From Streptomyces sp. NBC_01476 (GTDB taxonomy: Bacteria > Actinomycetota > Actinomycetes > Streptomycetales > Streptomycetaceae): a stretch of DNA of 64,000 nucleotides. The DNA lies in NCBI RefSeq assembly GCF_036227265.1, contig NZ_CP109446.1:6651001-6715000 (forward strand). Reading direction: 5' to 3'. The notes below the pieces were generated by a model. That model did no database searches, was not told the DNA's origin, and worked only from the letters and a program-made list of their open reading frames with translations. The position numbers and the translations under genes are program-made. Positions 16,537 through 24,844 of this stretch are shown one piece after another (the first letter of the stretch is position 1; every line of letters starts with the position of its first letter).

Positions 16537-17055
16537 TCACGCGGTGGTGAGCTTGGCGACATCGGGGGCGTAGACGGTCATCCAGTGCGGGCGCAGCCGG
16601 TAGTAGACCACCTCGTGGTCCCAGTCGAAGCTGTCGTCGCCGTAGAAGTCCTTGAAGTACGCGAGCAGTTCGGGCCAGTCCGCGGCCGGCTCGCCCTCCT
16701 CGGGGTTGAGGATCTCCACCGTGCCGTGCGTGAAGACGCCCAGGTCCTCACCGCGCAGGTGCGCGACGCTCGCGGCGGGGCGGGCGGCGAGGTGGCGGGC
16801 CTTCGCGGCGGTGCGGGCCGTGCCGAAGTGCCAGGTGCCGTGGAGGAAATGGCCGTCCGCGCCGCTGATCCGCGGCTCGCCCTTTGCCGTCACGGTGGAC
16901 AGGGCGAGCGTGCACATGCCGGTCAGGATCCCGGTGAGCTGCTCCGCTGTCACCGTGCGCTCGGCGACGATCGAGCGGAGGTGGGCCGTGGCACCGGACA
17001 AGGAGGCGTCGAGCAGGGCCTGGAGCTCATTGACTTCTTCGGGTGTCTCGCGCAT
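16537..17055 (-). CDS. Pyridoxamine 5'-phosphate oxidase family (split-barrel flavin) protein
   Basis: A 172-residue protein. After an N-terminal helix, a split-barrel flavin-binding fold is suggested by LALSTVTAKGEPRISGADGHFLHGTWHFGT, followed by KARHLAARPAASVAHL, a signature of PPOX-class proteins. It may bind FMN, F420 or haem; the cofactor cannot be decided by eye. The ATG at 17055 precedes the fold with the usual leader helix. It stands between helR and the phospholipase gene, in its own unit. Confidence 0.85.
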   Translation of the reverse strand: MRETPEEVNELQALLDASLSGATAHLRSIVAERTVTAEQLTGILTGMCTLALSTVTAKGEPRISGADGHFLHGTWHFGTARTAAKARHLAARPAASVAHLRGEDLGVFTHGTVEILNPEEGEPAADWPELLAYFKDFYGDDSFDWDHEVVYYRLRPHWMTVYAPDVAKLTTA

Positions 17056-17228
17056 CCGGCCACTGTAGCCAGGGCCGGCCGGTCCGGGGACCGGACGCGG
17101 CGGCGGCTCCGGTCGCGGCGTGCGACCGTCGCGTCGGAACCCGCCGCCGGCCCGTTCTCCGTAGTCAGTTGCCCGTTCTCCCTTGCCCGTTGCCCGTTGC
17201 CCGTTGCCGCGAGTCTCCACGGCCGGCG

Positions 17229-19382
17229 TCAGGGACCGGTGAGGACGACGAGTTGCCGCGTCGCCCGGGTCATCGCGACATAGCGGTCGACCGCCCCTTC
17301 GATGCCCTCGCCGAACTTCTCCGGGTCGACGAGGACGACCAGGTCGAATTCGAGCCCCTTCGACAGCTCCGGGGGCAGCGACCGGACGCGGGGAGTCGCC
17401 AGGAAGGAGGGATCACCGATGACGCAGGCGATCCCGTCGGCGTGCGCCGCGAGCCAGCCGGCGAGGACCGTGTCCAGCTCCGCGACGGATCCGTGGACGA
17501 CGGGCAGGCCGCCGCTGCGGATGGAGACCGGCACATTGGCGTCCGGGAGCGCGGCGCGGATGGCCGGCTCGGCTTCTGCCATGACCTCCTCCGGGGTGCG
17601 GTAGTTGATGCTCAGGGAGGCCACCGTGATCCGGTCGAGCCCGACCCGCTCCAGCCGCTCCTGCCACGACTCCGTGAACCCGTGCCGGGCCTGGGCCCGG
17701 TCCCCGACCACGGTGAAGCTGCGGGACGGGCAGCGCAGCAGCAGCATCTGCCACTCCGCGTCGGTCAGTTCCTGCGCCTCGTCCACGATGACGTGCGCGA
17801 ACGGACCGGCGAGGGGTTCCGGGTCGGCGCGGGGCAGGGCGCTCTCGTCGATCAGGCTGTCCTGCAGGTCCCGTCCGTGCAGCATCCCCATCGCGCCTTC
17901 GCTCTCGTCGATCACGACGTTCTGCAGCAGGCTGTCGATGACGTCGGCCCTTCGCGCGCGTTCGGCGGCGACAGCGGCTTCGTGCCGGCGCGTGCGCGCG
18001 GACGCCTCCGGATCGCCGAGCCGCGCGCGTGCCGCGTCCAGGAGCGGCAGGTCGGACACCGTCCAGGCCTGGGCGTCCGCGCGCTGCAGCCTGCGGACCT
18101 CCTCCGGGCTGAGCCAGGGAGCGCACGCGCGCAGGTAGGCGGGCACCGACCACAGATCTCCGACGAGGTCACCTGCTTCGAGCATCGGCCACGCGCGGTT
18201 GAGCGTCCTGATCAGCTCGCGGTCCTGCAGCAGCGACCTGCGGAGCAGGTCGGGCGGGGCGTCGCTGTCGTCCTTGTCCATCAGGATCGTGAACAGCTCC
18301 TCCCGGATCTGGTCACGCGCCTCGTTGTGCGGAGTACCCGGTTCCACCGCCGCGAACGCCGCCGCCCAGTCGTCGGGGCTCAGCCAGAGGTCGGACCAGT
18401 GGGTCTCGACCGTCATCCCCTCGGTGGGCGGCTCCTCGTAGATGCCGACGGCCGGCTCGATCGCCTTCACCAGGTCCGCGGACGCCTTCAGCGCGGCCAC
18501 GCCCGGGTCGGTCTCGGCCGCCGCCGCGGCTCCCTCGGCGACCAGGTCCCGCAGGGTGCAGGTCTTCACGCCCTCCTCGCCGAGACTGGGCAGCACGTCG
18601 GCGACGTAGGCCAGGTAGGGCTGGTGCGGACCGACGAAGAGTACCCCGCCCCTGCGGCGCCCGAGGCGCGGGTCGGAGTAGAGCAGGTGGGCGGCGCGGT
18701 GCAGGGCGACGACGGTCTTGCCCGTGCCGGGCCCGCCGTCGACGACGAGCGTGCCGCGGGAGCCCGCCCGGATCACGGCGTCCTGGTCGGCCTGGATGGT
18801 GGCGAGCACGTCGCGCATCCGGGCCGACCGGTTGCCGCCCAGACTGGCGATGAACGCGGACTGGTCGTCGAGCGCCGCGTGCCCTTCGAGCCCGTCGGCG
18901 GTGAACACCTCGTCCCAGTAGTCGCTGATCCGGCCGCGGGTCCAGCGGTACCTGCGGCGGCTCACCAGACCCATCGGGTTGGCGTGGGTCGCCGCGAAGA
19001 ACGGCTCGGCCGCGGGGGAGCGCCAGTCGAGCAGCAGCCGGCGTCCGGCGCTGTCGGTGAGTCCGAGGCGCCCGATGTACACCGGCTCGGGGTCGCCCGC
19101 GGTGACGATGTGTCCCAGACACAGGTCAAGGCCGAAGCGGCGCAACGCGCGCAGGCGGCCGGTCAGCCGGTGGATCTCCGTGTCCCGGTCCATCGCCTCC
19201 CGGCCGATGCCACCAGGCGCCCTGCGCTCGGCCGCAAGGCTCTCGGAGAGTTCGGCGATCGTCAGCTCAAGGCTCTCCGCGATGGCCGCGAAGTGCCGTT
19301 CGTCGCGGTCGGTCAGCGCCGGGTCGGCCTTGGCGGAGAGCCGGTCGGGCAGGTCGAACGCGCTGGTGGTGAGGGGGTTCAT
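17229..19382 (-). CDS. helR: RNA polymerase recycling ATPase HelR
   Basis: A 717-residue HelD-like motor of the UvrD/Rep superfamily. N-terminal coiled coil (residues ~20-80), Walker A GGPGTGKT at 216-223, then a long HelD-type insertion, Walker B-like VIVDEAQELTDAEWQ, VGDRAQARHGF and C-terminal helicase motif YVAMTRATRQLVVL. HelR releases rifamycin-bound RNA polymerase from DNA and gives rifamycin tolerance in Streptomyces venezuelae. Assignment as HelR rather than HelD rests on overall likeness and the upstream RAE. The ATG at 19382 has GGAG upstream; the frame is open as far as 19607, so a longer form is possible. Confidence 0.92.
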   Translation of the reverse strand: MNPLTTSAFDLPDRLSAKADPALTDRDERHFAAIAESLELTIAELSESLAAERRAPGGIGREAMDRDTEIHRLTGRLRALRRFGLDLCLGHIVTAGDPEPVYIGRLGLTDSAGRRLLLDWRSPAAEPFFAATHANPMGLVSRRRYRWTRGRISDYWDEVFTADGLEGHAALDDQSAFIASLGGNRSARMRDVLATIQADQDAVIRAGSRGTLVVDGGPGTGKTVVALHRAAHLLYSDPRLGRRRGGVLFVGPHQPYLAYVADVLPSLGEEGVKTCTLRDLVAEGAAAAAETDPGVAALKASADLVKAIEPAVGIYEEPPTEGMTVETHWSDLWLSPDDWAAAFAAVEPGTPHNEARDQIREELFTILMDKDDSDAPPDLLRRSLLQDRELIRTLNRAWPMLEAGDLVGDLWSVPAYLRACAPWLSPEEVRRLQRADAQAWTVSDLPLLDAARARLGDPEASARTRRHEAAVAAERARRADVIDSLLQNVVIDESEGAMGMLHGRDLQDSLIDESALPRADPEPLAGPFAHVIVDEAQELTDAEWQMLLLRCPSRSFTVVGDRAQARHGFTESWQERLERVGLDRITVASLSINYRTPEEVMAEAEPAIRAALPDANVPVSIRSGGLPVVHGSVAELDTVLAGWLAAHADGIACVIGDPSFLATPRVRSLPPELSKGLEFDLVVLVDPEKFGEGIEGAVDRYVAMTRATRQLVVLTGP

Positions 19383-19500
19383 GGCAGCAGCTCCGATCCG
19401 GGGTCGCGCCGGTTGGCGCCGTCGGCGCGCACTCCCGCGCCTCGGCGCCCCGAGCCCGCGACCGCGGCGCGCGCCGCCCCGCCACCGGCCCGGCGGCACC

Positions 19501-19532
19501 GCACGAACCGCGGACCGCACGAACCACGGACC
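19501..19532. repeat. 16-bp tandem repeat in helR leader
   Basis: Two copies of GCACGAACCRCGGACC (one base differs) sit side by side in the presumed helR 5' leader. On the transcribed sense strand a T6 run precedes them. Could affect leader structure; no known function. Confidence 0.5.
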
Positions 19533-19609
19533 GAAGAAAAAAGGCGCACCTGGCAAATCTCCCATTTCGGCAAGTTCGGGCTTCGGCGTGCGATTCTGCC
19601 CCACCACCC

Positions 19610-19628
19610 GGGCCTTGCCGCAAGCCCC
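19610..19628 (-). promoter_or_regulatory. Rifamycin-associated element (RAE) upstream of helR
   Basis: On the minus strand the sequence reads GGGGCTTGCGGCAAGGCCC, a 19-bp inverted repeat identical to the RAE consensus as I recall it. RAEs precede rifamycin-responsive genes (helR, rph) in actinomycetes. It lies about 230 bp before the helR start. A CAGAAT -10-like box follows 19 bp after the TTGCGG half, so the RAE may contain the -35 of the helR promoter. Confidence 0.85.
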
Positions 19629-19643
19629 CCCGTGGGCTATAAG
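19615..19643 (+). promoter_or_regulatory. Candidate rightward promoter overlapping the RAE
   Basis: On the plus strand TTGCCG (19615-19620, inside the RAE) and TATAAG (19638-19643) are 17 bp apart, a good match to the vegetative consensus. It points away from helR, into the antisense of the AICAR formyltransferase gene; no annotated plus-strand gene lies downstream before 21738. Confidence 0.4.
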
Positions 19644-19762
19644 TTGAGAGTGGCAAGGAGTGGGTTTTCCTCCGCCACCTGCGGCGCCCGTGACAGCCGG
19701 GCGATCTCCCCCGTAAGACGGTCACAGGCCGCGTACGGCGGTTCCGTCCCCGGTCACCCCGG

Positions 19763-20932
19763 TCAGTGCTGGAAGAGACGCAGGCCGGTGCGGATCAAGG
19801 TGATGCCGTGCTCCGCACACGCCGCCGCCACGTCGCCCGAGCGGAGCGAGGCGCCGGGTTCGGCGATCCAGCGGACTCCGTGGCGGGCCGCGTGGTCGAC
19901 GTTGTCCCGGAACAGCAGAGCGCCGTCGGAGGCGAAGGAGACACCGGAGAGCAGCGCGGACCAGGCGCGCCGCTCCTCGTCGGGGAGTTCGGGCATGGGA
20001 GCCGCCAACGAGGCCGCCAGCCGCAGGTGTTCGTCGGGCGTCAGATCGCCCTCCGCCCGCCGGACCTGCCAGTCGGCCCGCTCCTGACGCCGTACCTCCG
20101 GCGCGAACTCCATGGCCTGGAGCGCCGGATGGCGCCGCAGCCACCAGGTGGCCGCCTTCGCGCCGGCCAGTCGCGTGCCGTCCACCCGGGACGGCTGCCC
20201 GGCCCCGATCCCCAGGGTCACCCCACCGCGTACGTAGCAGACCGCGGTGGACCGGGCGTGGCGCACCACGGCAAGCCCGAGCAGCAGATCCTCGGCCGCC
20301 GACGGCGGCAGCGGTTCCTGTCCGCACACCACGTCGCCGAGCAGGTCCGCGGTCAGCGGCACTTCGTCGCGGGCCTGGGTCAGCCGCAGCCCGTACAGCT
20401 CACGCTCCTCCAACCGCGGTGGTACGTACGCCGGGTCGGCCACCAGGACCAGGAAACGTCCCCGCTTCTTCGCGCTGAGCGCGCCGACCGTGCCGGGCTC
20501 GTACCCCGGCGCGATGACTCCGTCGCACACCACCCGGGCCAGCAACTCCGCCAGTTCCGCGTCGACCGGGTGCGAGAGCGCCGCGAAGTCGCCGTGCGAC
20601 GACCTGGGATCGGCGTCCCGCGCGCGGACGTACGCACTGGCCAGCGGACTCGCGATGCCCTGGGCAGGGTCGAAACCGTAGAACTGCGCGGTCGGCCCGT
20701 CCACCGGTCCGGCCAGCGCCGCACCCGCCGGGGAAACGTGCTTGAACGACGCCGCCACCGGCCGCCCCAGGGCCTCGGCCGCCTCCCGCACCAGCCGCCA
20801 ACCACTCAGCGCGTCCAGCAGGTTGAGGTACGAGGGAGCGCCGTTCAGCACCCGCAGCGGCCACTCGCCCGGGATCACCGGCTCGGCGTGAGCGCCGCCC
20901 TGCTGGGGATTGAGTCCGTACCGCAGCTCCAC
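19763..20932 (-). CDS. Stand-alone AICAR formyltransferase
   Basis: A 389-residue protein matching only the AICAR transformylase half of PurH. It starts ELRYGLNPQQ, has the folate/AICAR site SFKHVSPAGAA near residue 62 (catalytic Lys-His pair), and ends with the GVRWIAEPGASLRSGDV motif and GLRLFQH terminus. The IMP cyclohydrolase half is absent; bifunctional PurH is about 520 residues. It transfers a formyl group from 10-formyl-THF to AICAR in purine synthesis; a full purH is expected elsewhere in the genome. GTG at 20932 with GGAGG 5 bp upstream. Why a second copy sits by helR is unknown. Confidence 0.85.
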   Translation of the reverse strand: MELRYGLNPQQGGAHAEPVIPGEWPLRVLNGAPSYLNLLDALSGWRLVREAAEALGRPVAASFKHVSPAGAALAGPVDGPTAQFYGFDPAQGIASPLASAYVRARDADPRSSHGDFAALSHPVDAELAELLARVVCDGVIAPGYEPGTVGALSAKKRGRFLVLVADPAYVPPRLEERELYGLRLTQARDEVPLTADLLGDVVCGQEPLPPSAAEDLLLGLAVVRHARSTAVCYVRGGVTLGIGAGQPSRVDGTRLAGAKAATWWLRRHPALQAMEFAPEVRRQERADWQVRRAEGDLTPDEHLRLAASLAAPMPELPDEERRAWSALLSGVSFASDGALLFRDNVDHAARHGVRWIAEPGASLRSGDVAAACAEHGITLIRTGLRLFQH

Positions 20933-21079
20933 CGGGCCTCCACAGCCGCTCTGCCCCGCTGATGCGAGGCGCCCAGGCGGTCGACGCTCATCCGGACTGC
21001 GCGGGCCGCTCCCCGGTCCTCCGCCCTCGCAGGTCGCGGCCGACTCTACCCGCCGCCTGCCACCGGGCGGCCCCGCGGA

Positions 21080-21574
21080 TCAGCCCCGGCCGGCCCGCGG
21101 CGCCCACGCCAGGCACCCGAGGGCGGCAAGGCAGGTCAGGGTGCGGGCGGCGTTCCAGCGCACCCACGCGGACGCGAACCTCTCGCGTACCGCCGCCAGG
21201 TCGCGGATCCGGTCCGGCTCACCGGCCGCCGCCAGCCGGTCGTTGAGCGGCACGCTGACGCCCATCGTGATGAGCAGCGAGACCGCGTAGAGCACGACGC
21301 CCGCGACGATCCACGGCAGGGCGGGCCGCCCGTCACCCCGCCAGTGCAGCGCCGCCGCCAGCGCGCCCAGTACGAGCGCACCACCGAAGGCGAGGCCGAA
21401 CCACCCGTTCAGGATCGAGACGTTGATGCGCTGCATCGCCTCGACGAAGGTCCGGTCGGCGGAGCGGCCCAGGCCGGGCATGACAGCGACGGAGAAGGCG
21501 AAGTACAGGCCGGCCATGAGGCCCGTGGTGAGCGTGGCGGCCAGCAGGACGAAGGCGCGGAGTTCGCCGGTCAT
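21080..21574 (-). CDS. DUF1772 (anthrone oxygenase-like) membrane protein
   Basis: A 164-residue protein with four predicted membrane helices (about residues 7-30, 52-75, 83-103, 140-156). The first helix has the TTGLMAGLYFAFSVAVMPGL pattern of DUF1772, and the loop SVPLNDRLA matches the family's conserved Asn. Related members oxidise anthrones in polyketide clusters, but no such cluster is here. ATG at 21574 with AAGGGA upstream. It diverges from an AraC regulator that probably controls it. Confidence 0.88.
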   Translation of the reverse strand: MTGELRAFVLLAATLTTGLMAGLYFAFSVAVMPGLGRSADRTFVEAMQRINVSILNGWFGLAFGGALVLGALAAALHWRGDGRPALPWIVAGVVLYAVSLLITMGVSVPLNDRLAAAGEPDRIRDLAAVRERFASAWVRWNAARTLTCLAALGCLAWAPRAGRG

Positions 21575-21718
21575 GGCAATTCCCTTGGTACGCGGGCGAG
21601 TCGGGGACGAGGCGGCAGACCGCCGGGGCACCCGGCGGCGGTGTCGTCATGCCATCGAGTACAGCCGTCCGGCCGGCGCCCCGGCCATCGTCGAAAAGCT
21701 CACGCCCATACGCGAGCG

Positions 21719-21734
21719 TCCAGCCTAGGCTGGA
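21719..21734. promoter_or_regulatory. 16-bp palindrome overlapping ribosome site of AraC gene
   Basis: The perfect palindrome TCCAGCCTAGGCTGGA ends 3 bp before the ATG at 21738 and includes part of its GGAGG ribosome site. It also contains TAGGCT, a common Streptomyces -10 box. It could be an autoregulatory operator or an mRNA hairpin that hides the ribosome site. Confidence 0.5.
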
Positions 21735-21737
21735 GGC

Positions 21738-22679
21738 ATGGACGCGCTGGCGAACCTGCTGGACGGTCCGCGGGCCCGCGGCGCCTTCCTGCTGCGGTCG
21801 ATCCTCACTCCGCCCTGGGCGGTGAGGATCGAGGACCGCGCGCCGCTGACCCTGGTCCACCTGGTGGACGGCGACGCCTGGGTGGTCCCCGACGACGGCG
21901 TGCCGGTGCGGCTCGCGCCGGGCGACATCGCGGTGATCCGCGGCCCGGAGGCGTACACCGTCGGCGACGACCCGGCGCGCGAGCCGCAGATCGTCGTCGG
22001 GCCGGGCCAGGTCTCCGCCGACCTGCGCGGCGGCCTGCTGTGCGACGCGATGGACCTCGGCGTCCGCACCTGGGGCGACGACCCCGAGGGCACCGCCGTG
22101 CTGATCAGCGGCACTTACCAGCTGGGCGGCGAGGTCAGCGGACGGCTGCTGTCCGCGCTGCCGCAGATCCTGGTGCTGCCCGCCGGCGCCTGGCACAGCC
22201 CGCTGCCCGGACTGCTCCGCGAGGAGATCGTCAAGGACCAGCCCGGCCAGGACGTGGTGCTCGACCGGCTGCTTGACCTGCTGCTGATCGCGGTGCTGCG
22301 GGCCTGGTTCTCCCGGCCGGAGGCGAACACGCCGTCCTGGTACGCCGCCCAGGGCGACCCGGTGGTCGGGCCGGCACTGCGGCTGCTGCACGACGACCCA
22401 GCGCACCCGTGGACGGTGGCCGCGCTCGCCGCCAGGACCGGGGCGTCCCGGGCCGCACTCGGCCGGCGGTTCACCGAACTCGTCGGCGAACCGCCCATGG
22501 CCTACCTCACCAACTGGCGGCTGGCGCTCGCCGCGGACCTGCTGCGCGAGCCGGACGCGACGATCGCAGCGGTGGCCCGCAAGGTCGGTTACGGCAGTCC
22601 GTTCGCGCTCAGCGCCGCGTTCAAGCGGGTGCGCGGCGTCAGTCCACGGCAGCACCGTGAGGGCGCGGCGGCGTCCTGA
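21738..22679 (+). CDS. AraC family regulator with N-terminal cupin domain
   Basis: A 313-residue regulator. Residues about 10-190 form a cupin-type sensor (TPPWAVRIEDRAPLTLVHLV, then RLAPGDIAVIRGPEAYTV). Residues about 210-310 form two helix-turn-helices: WTVAALAARTGASRAALGRR and IAAVARKVGYGSPFALSAAF, ending KRVRGVSPRQHR. Divergent from the DUF1772 gene across 160 bp, the classical layout for a regulator and its target. Ligand unknown. Confidence 0.93.
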   Translation: MDALANLLDGPRARGAFLLRSILTPPWAVRIEDRAPLTLVHLVDGDAWVVPDDGVPVRLAPGDIAVIRGPEAYTVGDDPAREPQIVVGPGQVSADLRGGLLCDAMDLGVRTWGDDPEGTAVLISGTYQLGGEVSGRLLSALPQILVLPAGAWHSPLPGLLREEIVKDQPGQDVVLDRLLDLLLIAVLRAWFSRPEANTPSWYAAQGDPVVGPALRLLHDDPAHPWTVAALAARTGASRAALGRRFTELVGEPPMAYLTNWRLALAADLLREPDATIAAVARKVGYGSPFALSAAFKRVRGVSPRQHREGAAAS

Positions 22680-22742
22680 CCGGCAGATCCGTTGTCCACA
22701 GGGGAACCCGGCGGCCGGCGGCGGACTGTTTAGGGTGGCTGC

Positions 22743-22850
22743 ATGAAGGACTGGGACCTCCGCGAGCGGCACGTGCTGCGTACCCCCGACGAGACGGGGT
22801 TCATCACCGCCGCGACGCGGGGGACGAGGGGGACGAGGGGATGGCGATGA
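22743..22850 (+). CDS. Possible 35-residue upstream ORF coupled to allantoicase
   Basis: An ATG at 22743, preceded by AGGGTGG, opens a 35-codon frame (start MKDWDLRERHVLRTPDETG) whose TGA overlaps the likely allantoicase ATG at 22847 in ATGA. The end is a short repeat of GGGACGAGG that also supplies the ribosome site of the next gene. No homology recognised. It may be a real coupled leader peptide or chance; codon use in the first half is gene-like. Confidence 0.35.
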   Translation: MKDWDLRERHVLRTPDETGFITAATRGTRGTRGWR

Positions 22851-24007
22851 CGGAGCAGAGCGGGGCAGGAGCGGCCGGCGCGGGTGCGGACGGGGTGAGC
22901 ACGGCGCTGACCTCCTTCACGGGGGACGCGCGGCCCTACGGCGGGGGCGATCCCTACGCGGACTACCGGTCGGCGGAGCTGCCCTTCGCCGGCCTGGCGG
23001 ACCTCGCCGACCGAAGGCTGGGCGCAGGGGTGATCGCGGCGAATGACGAGTTCTTCGCCGAGCGGGAGAATCTGCTGCTGCCCGGGGCCGCCGTCTTCGA
23101 CCCCGAGCGCTTCGGCCACAAGGGCAAGGTGATGGACGGCTGGGAGACCCGGCGCCGCCGTGGCCGGTCCGCCGACGTCCCGCACCCCGAGGAGGCCGAC
23201 CACGACTGGGCACTGGTACGGCTCGGGGTGCCCGGGGTGATCCACGGAATCGTCGTCGACACCGCCCACTTCCGGGGCAACTACCCGCAGGCCGTCTCGG
23301 TCGAGGCCACCTCCCACTCCCTGTCCGCCGCGCCGGAGGACCTGCTGGACGCCGGCACCGAGTGGACCGAGGTCGTCCCCCGCACACCGGTCGGCGGCCA
23401 CGCGGCGAACGCCTTCGCGGTCCGGCTGGAGCGCCGCTTCACCCATCTGCGGCTGCGCCAGTACCCGGACGGGGGCGTCGCCAGGCTGCGGGTCCCCGGC
23501 CGGGTCGCCCCCGACCCCGGCTGGCTGGCCGAACTGGGCACCTTCGACCTGGTCGCCCTGGAGAACGGCGGCACCGTCGAAGACGCCTCCGACCGCTTCT
23601 ACTCGCCGCCCGAGCACACCATCCTGCCCGGGCGCTCCCACCGGATGGACGACGGCTGGGAGACCCGCAGGCGCCGGGACAGCGGGCACGACTGGATCGA
23701 GTACCGGCTGGCCGAACAGGGCGAGATCCGGGCCGTCGAGATCGACACCGCCTATCTCAAGGGCAACTCAGCGGGCTGGGCGTCCCTGTCCGTACGGGAC
23801 GGCGCCGACGCGCCCTGGGTCCCCCTGCTGCCCCGGGTCCGGCTGCAGCCCGACACCGTCCACCGCTTCCTGGTCAACCAGCTGCCCGCCACCCACGCCA
23901 GGCTCGACATCCACCCCGACGGCGGCATCTCCCGGCTCCGCCTGCACGGCTCCCTCACGGTGGCGGGCGCGGCGCGGCTGGCGAAGCGGACGGAGGAGAT
24001 CAGCTAG
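22847..24007 (+). CDS. alc: Allantoicase
   Basis: A 386-residue allantoate amidinohydrolase that cleaves allantoate to ureidoglycolate and urea in purine breakdown. Two repeated allantoicase (jelly-roll) domains are seen, each with the hallmark MDGWETRRRR / MDDGWETRRRR (about residues 92 and 270), followed by VDTAHFRGNYP and IDTAYLKGNS, and PDGGVARLR / PDGGISRLRLHG. Length is normal. ATG 22847 is favoured over 22841 because GAGGGG then has 6-bp spacing. No other allantoin gene lies in the window. Confidence 0.95.
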   Translation: MTEQSGAGAAGAGADGVSTALTSFTGDARPYGGGDPYADYRSAELPFAGLADLADRRLGAGVIAANDEFFAERENLLLPGAAVFDPERFGHKGKVMDGWETRRRRGRSADVPHPEEADHDWALVRLGVPGVIHGIVVDTAHFRGNYPQAVSVEATSHSLSAAPEDLLDAGTEWTEVVPRTPVGGHAANAFAVRLERRFTHLRLRQYPDGGVARLRVPGRVAPDPGWLAELGTFDLVALENGGTVEDASDRFYSPPEHTILPGRSHRMDDGWETRRRRDSGHDWIEYRLAEQGEIRAVEIDTAYLKGNSAGWASLSVRDGADAPWVPLLPRVRLQPDTVHRFLVNQLPATHARLDIHPDGGISRLRLHGSLTVAGAARLAKRTEEIS

Positions 24008-24010
24008 CAC

Positions 24011-24059
24011 GCGGGGGTCCGGCGCCGGCGTCCGCGGGGGCGCGCCGCCGGACCCCCGC
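24011..24059. terminator. Convergent terminator-like hairpin
   Basis: Perfect 14-bp arms at 24011-24024 and 24046-24059 lie between the convergent allantoicase and methyltransferase genes. GC-rich, no T run. Confidence 0.6.
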
Positions 24060-24089
24060 GGCAGCCCCGCGGACGGGATTCCGCCGGGA

Positions 24090-24830
24090 TCAGGGGCGGC
24101 GGGCGACGACGATGATCTCGCGGCTGGCGCCGGTGACGGGTCCGCGCATCCAGTCCCCGTAGTGGGCATCGATCTCGAAACCGGCCTCGGCCAGCAGCGC
24201 GTCGAGGGCGGCGGCATCCAGGAAGCGCAGGGTGGCGTGGTCGGTGCGGAGCACGGTCCCGTCCGGCCGGGCGGTCGTCCCGTGGAAGGTGACCAGGTCG
24301 CCCGCGACCGAGTCGACCTCGTGCCAGACCCGCAGGGGACCGCCGGTCGGGTGGGTGAGCTCGACGACGTCGGCGGGGTCCGACCGGTTCCACCCCTCCC
24401 AGGCGCGCGCCTGGGGGTGGCGCGTCTCGAAGGCGAAACGCCCGCCCGGGCGCAGCGCGGTGTGGACGGCGGCGAGCGAAGCGCGCAGGTCGTCGTCGCT
24501 GATGAGGGATTGGAAGGCATGGCCCGTCATGATCGCCAGCTCGAACTCGGCCGTCCACGCGGCGCCGGCGGCGGTGCCCTCGACCCACTCGATGCCGGTG
24601 TGCCGCCGGGCCCGGTCGAGGGCGGCGGTGTCCGGGTCAAGGCCGACAAGACGGCCGCGGTGGCCGTGATCGCGGGCGAAGGCGAGCATGGCGCCGGTGC
24701 CGCAGCCGACGTCCAGGACAGAGTCCGCGGCCGTGATCAGCTCGTTGTAGTAGGCGTCCCCCGGCTGGTGCCCGGGGTCCCACGGGTTCAGCAGGTCGTA
24801 CAGCACGGCTGCGTCGGCGTCGGTGAACAC
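24090..24830 (-). CDS. Class I SAM-dependent methyltransferase
   Basis: A 246-residue methyltransferase. The SAM motif I is VLDVGCGTGAML near residue 43, with the acidic ribose-binding residue in LVGLDPDTAAL; motif IV-like AIMTGHAFQ and ALRPGGRFAFETRHP follow. Beginning DADAAVLYDLLNPW resembles small-molecule methyltransferases; substrate unknown. GTG at 24830 with AGGAG 7 bp upstream. It is the last gene of a leftward run after the truncated phosphotransferase-like gene. Confidence 0.9.
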   Translation of the reverse strand: MFTDADAAVLYDLLNPWDPGHQPGDAYYNELITAADSVLDVGCGTGAMLAFARDHGHRGRLVGLDPDTAALDRARRHTGIEWVEGTAAGAAWTAEFELAIMTGHAFQSLISDDDLRASLAAVHTALRPGGRFAFETRHPQARAWEGWNRSDPADVVELTHPTGGPLRVWHEVDSVAGDLVTFHGTTARPDGTVLRTDHATLRFLDAAALDALLAEAGFEIDAHYGDWMRGPVTGASREIIVVARRP

Positions 24831-24844
24831 GGGCGGCTCCTCGG

